A stretch of 64,000 bases of DNA from Liolophura sinensis (lineage: Eukaryota > Mollusca > Polyplacophora > Chitonida > Chitonidae): positions 2,912,160-2,976,159 of the forward strand of contig NC_088298.1 of NCBI RefSeq assembly GCF_032854445.1, given 5' to 3'. This document shows, piece after piece, positions 31,501-37,500 of the stretch. Made by a program: the position numbers and the translations under genes. A model generated the notes under the pieces. It had not been told where the DNA came from. It made no database searches and saw only the letters and a list, made by a program, of their open reading frames with translations. Position 1 is the first letter of the stretch, and each line of letters starts with the position of its first letter.

Positions 31501-34500
31501 CACATATTCATGGGAACTTACATCCTACATTTGCCGTCTCATTGAACTTTGCTTTCTGTAAAGGAGAGAATGATGGTTAAAGAGTGTTGGTTGGTTGTTC
31601 ATTGTGGGAATTTATAATTTATGTATTTGCCTTTCTGTTCTGCAGGTGCACCTCGTGTCACCACCTCAACGTTTCGTCTGCCACTTAAGTTGGTGGTTAA
31701 ACCTGTGGTACCCGTGAAGACAGCTGAGTATAAAATCACTATCGATACCAACAAGCCACCTGCAAACCTCAACGACATCTTCCCAGGTAAGTTTGCAGTT
31801 TTAGCTGACACGGTTTGAAATACAGACGCCAGCAAGCCCAGGTAAGTCTTCAAAAAACACCTGATGTATAGACAGCAAGAAATCACCTGCAAACCCAGGT
31901 AAGTTTGCAGTTATAGTTGATACCACTTGCTGCATAGATGCCAAAAAACCTCACTGAGTCTGCAAAAAGTCATTAAAAATACCTGACATCACCTGCTATA
32001 GATGTATGTAAGAATAGATGAGAACAACCCACCTACAAACTCTTTTTAGGCCTTTTTCCCAGATAACTCCTCAGTATTAGCTGATGTCACCTTAATACTA
32101 CAAACAGGAACAAGACCACACATCAGTCAGTATCTTCACAGGTAAGCCTCCAAAAATACCTTTTGTTCTTCCATGTATCTTGCACCAGTATGATGTTCAC
32201 ACCTCTATGGTGGGAGTGTGAAAGATCATCAGTAACTTTCCCAAGGTCGATGATTTATCCCGGGCACTCTGATTTCATTCTCTTTTAATGAAAAGCTCTT
32301 GAGTATCACATGAAACAACCATCAGATAAATATTTGTTTGACTGGTGTTGTACATGAGCTCAAGAATATTTCACTTGTACAACAGTGGCCAGCATTGTAG
32401 TGGGAGGAAACCAGGCAGATCCAAGGGAAAACCCATGACCATTCGCTAACTATCAGATAAGTAAATAGATAGTTAATTGTGCTTGTGTATATTCTTGTGT
32501 TTCAGACTTACTGGGGGAGAATGCTGGGGGACCAGGTGCTGCCCTGGGTTTTCAGTATTACGGAGGACCTCTTGTGACTTTGTTAGCCTCTAAAACATCA
32601 CGTGAGTATGAGATCAGAGTTTCGTCTCTCGTACATGTTTGCAAAGGGAGGCAACTCTTTAGGCCACAGCAAGTTAAATTGTTTCATGGCAGGATAAATC
32701 TATTCTCAGAGTTAGAGGAGAGGATAAAAATCAGCTAGTGTTTGTCAGATGTGGACTGACAGAGCACTTTTTGCTGGAAATCTAACTAAGTAACAGCAAA
32801 ATCATAATAATATCAAGATTGTACAAAGTAAAAAAGTGGATTTTCATTTTTATTTTTGTTCCATTATTGGATTTTTTTTTGTCAGCTTACAAAAACACAA
32901 AATAAAATTGGTTTTTTTTTTTAGGCTGTATTGATTTCTTGTAACATTTAACTTATTGGCTGAGTTGCTTAGTTCAGAATGTTTGATCATTCACTCATTT
33001 TTGAGAGCTCAAAATGAAAATGATGACCTCAAATTGAGCCGGGGCCTCCGTGGCTCAGTTGGTTAGTGCGCTAGACACAGGAGTCTCTCACCAATGCGGT
33101 CGCTGTGAGTTCAAGTCCAGCTCATGCTGGCTTCCTCTCCGGCCGTATGTGAGAAGGTCTGTCAGCAACCTGCGGATGGTCGTGGGTTTCCCCCGGGCTC
33201 TGCCTGGTTTTCTCCCACCATAATGCTGGCCGCCGTCGTATAAGTGAAATATTCTTGAGTATGGCGTAAAACACCAATCAAAAAAAAAAAAAAATCAAAT
33301 TGAGCCCAGTTCATCACAAAGCTGACTTCTAATCACATTAGCAAATCTAAAAGTAAAGAAATCAAATATTCATAGCTTCAGACACATGAGTGACTCTAAA
33401 CTAAATGGAGTCTAATACATTTGACACATTTAAATCATATTGGTCATGTTGGATTTGTTGAGGTCATCGCTCTGAAGAGAAATGCATGTATCAAACATTT
33501 TGACCCCTAAATTGTGAGCGTATATTTATTTTGGAAACAATGTTTTAGGGAAGTACAGAATAGAGTGCGATATTTCAGAGAGTTACGAACTGCAGTGTGA
33601 TATTTGTCGGTGTTTTATTTCAGAGAGGTACAGACTACAGTGTGATAATTTTGAGTCCATGTGGCTAATCACCACGGAGCTGGTAAATCGGCTGACCAAT
33701 CATTTTAACCGTGGGACATCACAGGACTTCAAGGCCTCATTTTCTGGTGCTATCCCACTGATGGAGTATTTTGAGGTCGTTGACAGACATTTTGAGGTGA
33801 GCAGTGCCATGCAGTACATTTTTATACTTTTTGCCTTATTCTGTGAGTTCTGTATTGATATCAGAATTCGTTGTGAGATTTCAGGGGAGGTTAGGATGAT
33901 AACCTACTAGGAAAATTTATTTTTAGCACAAAAAGCAATGTTTTGTGACATTTATTTGGTTCTTAAAATCCACTTTTTGGTGAAAATTTTAGATCAAGTT
34001 AAAAATCTAATTAGCAAATCTAAAAATTACAAGTTTCATATTAAGTTCAAATCTGACATGAATTTCCAAGTCTGACATGAAGTTCAAGTCTCACATGAAA
34101 TGACAAGAAGTTCTAGGTCTGACATGAAGTTTCAAGTCTCACATGAAGTTCCCAGTCTCACATGAAGTTCCCAGTCTCACATAAAGTTCAAGTCTCACAT
34201 AAAGTTCAAGTCTCACATAAAGTTCCCAGTCTCACATAAAGCTCAAGTCTCACATGAAGTTGTACATTTAGAAGCGTGTGGTTTATTCTGGGCACTCCTT
34301 CACTCAAACTATACAACTGATACATATCACAGTATATGGCTTTAAACACAGTCTATCAATAAATTGAAGAAAAAAAAATTAGGTCAAACAGGACTGATAA
34401 ATCCAGTGAGATATTTCGTGTCTTATATATTCATGGCATGATAATGTTAAAATTAGACCATTTAGGTGGCCCATTGGTTAGAGCATCCACCTCGAAGTCG

Positions 34501-37500
34501 TTAGAACCCAGGATCAAACCCAGGGTGGATCATACCAAAGATTTTTAAAAATGGTACTTGCTGCTGCCTCACTTGGTGCTCACCACTGTGAGGTTAGAGC
34601 AAGGGAAATCTGGTGTCATTGTAATGTAACTGGGTGAGGTGTCATGTCTGGTGTTTTTGGCATGATACTTCAGTGGCGGCAGCACTTTGGTGGCATGGAC
34701 TCATGGACCCTGCTACAAGAAGACACAGATATGCACACATTTGTCACTGAAAAAAGTATGACATTAAACCCCAAGCATACATATACATACATACATATAC
34801 ATACATACATATACATACATACATACACATGTACATATATATACATACATACATACATATACATACACATACATACATACATACATACATATACATACAT
34901 ACATATACATACATACATATACATACACATACATACATACATACATACATATACATACATACATATACATACATACATATACATACACATACATATACAT
35001 ACATATATGTAAACATGTTAACATGCTGTTTGACAGTAGTGATCGATAATGTTTATTGTATGTTTGATTTATTGACCAGCAGGCGGTAACTGCTTGTGTC
35101 CCTAACAGCTGATTTAAGTCTTTTTGTTTTGGGAGCCCCCATGGCCGAGGAGGTTAGCACGCCAGCACGGTGCAATGACCCTGGAGCATCCCACCAATGC
35201 TGTCGTGGGAGTTCCAGTTCATCCAGGCTTCTTCTCTGGTCATATGTGGGGAGGTCTGCCAACAACTTGGGTGGCCATGGGTTTCCCCTGGGCAGAATTT
35301 GCCCACCAAAATGCTGGCCGTCGTCATGTAACTGAAATATTCTTAAGTACAACATAAAACACCAGTAGTATAAATAAATGAATTTTTTGTAAGGTGCTGT
35401 ATGTTATTAAACAGTTTCACCATTATTTTTGACAGTGTCGGTTGGAAGCTGAACACTGTAAGGAGATGCTAGACCAGAGGGCATCCCAGTTCCGGGCCAT
35501 ACAGAGGCGTCTGCTCACCAGGTTCAAGGACAAGACCCCTGCCCCACTAGCCAACCTGGACACGTTACTGGACGGTACCTACAGACAGGTGAGTGCTTGA
35601 CTCCTCTAGAGAACCTGGACACGTTACTGGAGGGTACCTACAGACAGGTGAGTGCTTAACGCCTGTAGAGAACCTGGACACATTACTGGATGGTACCTAC
35701 AGACAGCTGAGTGCTTAACTCCTCTAGAGAACCTGTACACATAACTGGATGGTACCTACAGACAGGTGAGTGCTTAACTCCTAGAGAACCTGGACACATT
35801 ACTGGATGGTACCTACAGACAGGTGAGTGCTTAACTGCTCTGGAGAACCTGGACACGTTACTGGACGGTACCTACAGACAAGGTGAGTGCTTAACTGCTC
35901 TGGAGAACCTGGACACTTTACTTACTTTTGGAGATGTGTGTCCGTACTCTGGAGATGTATGTCCTTATTTTGGAGATGTGTGTTCATATTTGGGAGATGT
36001 GTGTCCATTATGTCTGAAGTAATGTATGAATTGAGGAAAAACTACCATTTTTAAAAAGTTTTGATCTTTGTGTTCTCCTGTTTGGATCAGACGTCCAGTT
36101 AGCAGGCTGCCATTTGAACTGAAGCACTAATGGGCGGGCTGCTGGGTTTCTCGCAACCCTTGTTTGTGGTTTGTATGTGTCTATCATGAACTCGGATTGT
36201 GTGCATTACAGATTGTGGCTCTGGGGGATGCCATAGATGACAAGCGGTTAGAACAAAGACGAGCAGCCAACCTGCTGAGCTGTGCGACTAGGCTTCTGAA
36301 TCTTCTGCTGAAACTCTGGCTAGAGCTGACGGACAAGGAGATGGTTGTGCTAGAGAGCTGCCTGACACCTGTCATCACAGAAAGCGAGGAACAGGTAACC
36401 ACATGGGTCTTTTTGTTGATTGGTCAGCTTTATGAAATCCCAGCAACACCAGTTTTCTTCATCTGAAAAACTGAGGACTGTCACAGAGATGAAAAATTCT
36501 CAAGTGCAGCATTAAACAATCAAATAAATAAATAATTAAATAAAATGAAGTGAATTATCTCCCTTTCTCAGGCCTGGGAGAAAATGGTGGACTCTACAGT
36601 TACTCACATGGTGCTGGCTCTGCTAGCTCCATGTATAAGTTCCCCTATGTCATGTGTGATCATGGAGTTATAACCCTTTGTCATGGCCCTATTGTCCATT
36701 CGTATCATGTCATGTGTGATCTCTTTTTCTCAGGACTGGAAGAAGATGCCTTAAGCTCGGCTTACACGGTAGCCTAAAACCCAACTCAGTGCGGCTAGGC
36801 CATGGCATGGGGTGATAAGTGCATGCGAAAACGTACCTGTAAGCGTATGCGAAATAACAACACAACTGAACTAGTTATATGCGAGTTGTTACGTGTATGC
36901 CGGGCAATGTTAAAAGTCAATGGCCATCAGCGACTGAGACCAATTCTACACTTCCAGCTGAGTTGAGATGAGTTGCATCTTAAGCTTTTGTGTATGACAA
37001 AGCTTTACTGTAACATTGTATGATTTTGTGTATATAATGAGTTATCTCCCTTTTACAGGGCTGGGAGGAGAGTGTGGACTCTACAGTGACCCACATGCTG
37101 CGGACTGTGCTAGCTAAGAGTTCCAAGGACACTACCGTCAACCCAAGTCCCATGGGTCTGCCTCCAGACACCACCAAGCTGAAGAAACATGTGGCGTTAT
37201 TGTGTGACCGCCTGGGGAAAGGAGCCAGACTGGTGGCTGGTGGACAAGGTACATGTAAGCACTACAGACAGGGCAGGGTTGGGGTTTTAGTGGGCTGGTG
37301 GGGTGGGGAAGACATTAGAATTGACTGAGGATAAATTTGTTGCGTGATTATTCACTGACAGGATATAGAAATATATTGTGTCAGTAACCCTCATATTGGA
37401 CTGATGCCTCACTTAAAATGATGGTTACGGACACCATATATTTCCATATTCTGACACCGTATTTATCCTGCAAAAGACCCATCTATTTAGCACACAAAAA

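Noticed and set aside
33041-33130. tRNA gene (A-box and B-box-like sequence)
   Set aside because: The stems do not pair as a tRNA and the sequence continues into the SINE body; the same holds for the heads at 22690-22770 and 34461-34540.
34644-35089. HTYIYIHTYI-type proteins on both strands
   Set aside because: Translation of the TACA microsatellite and SINE-C.
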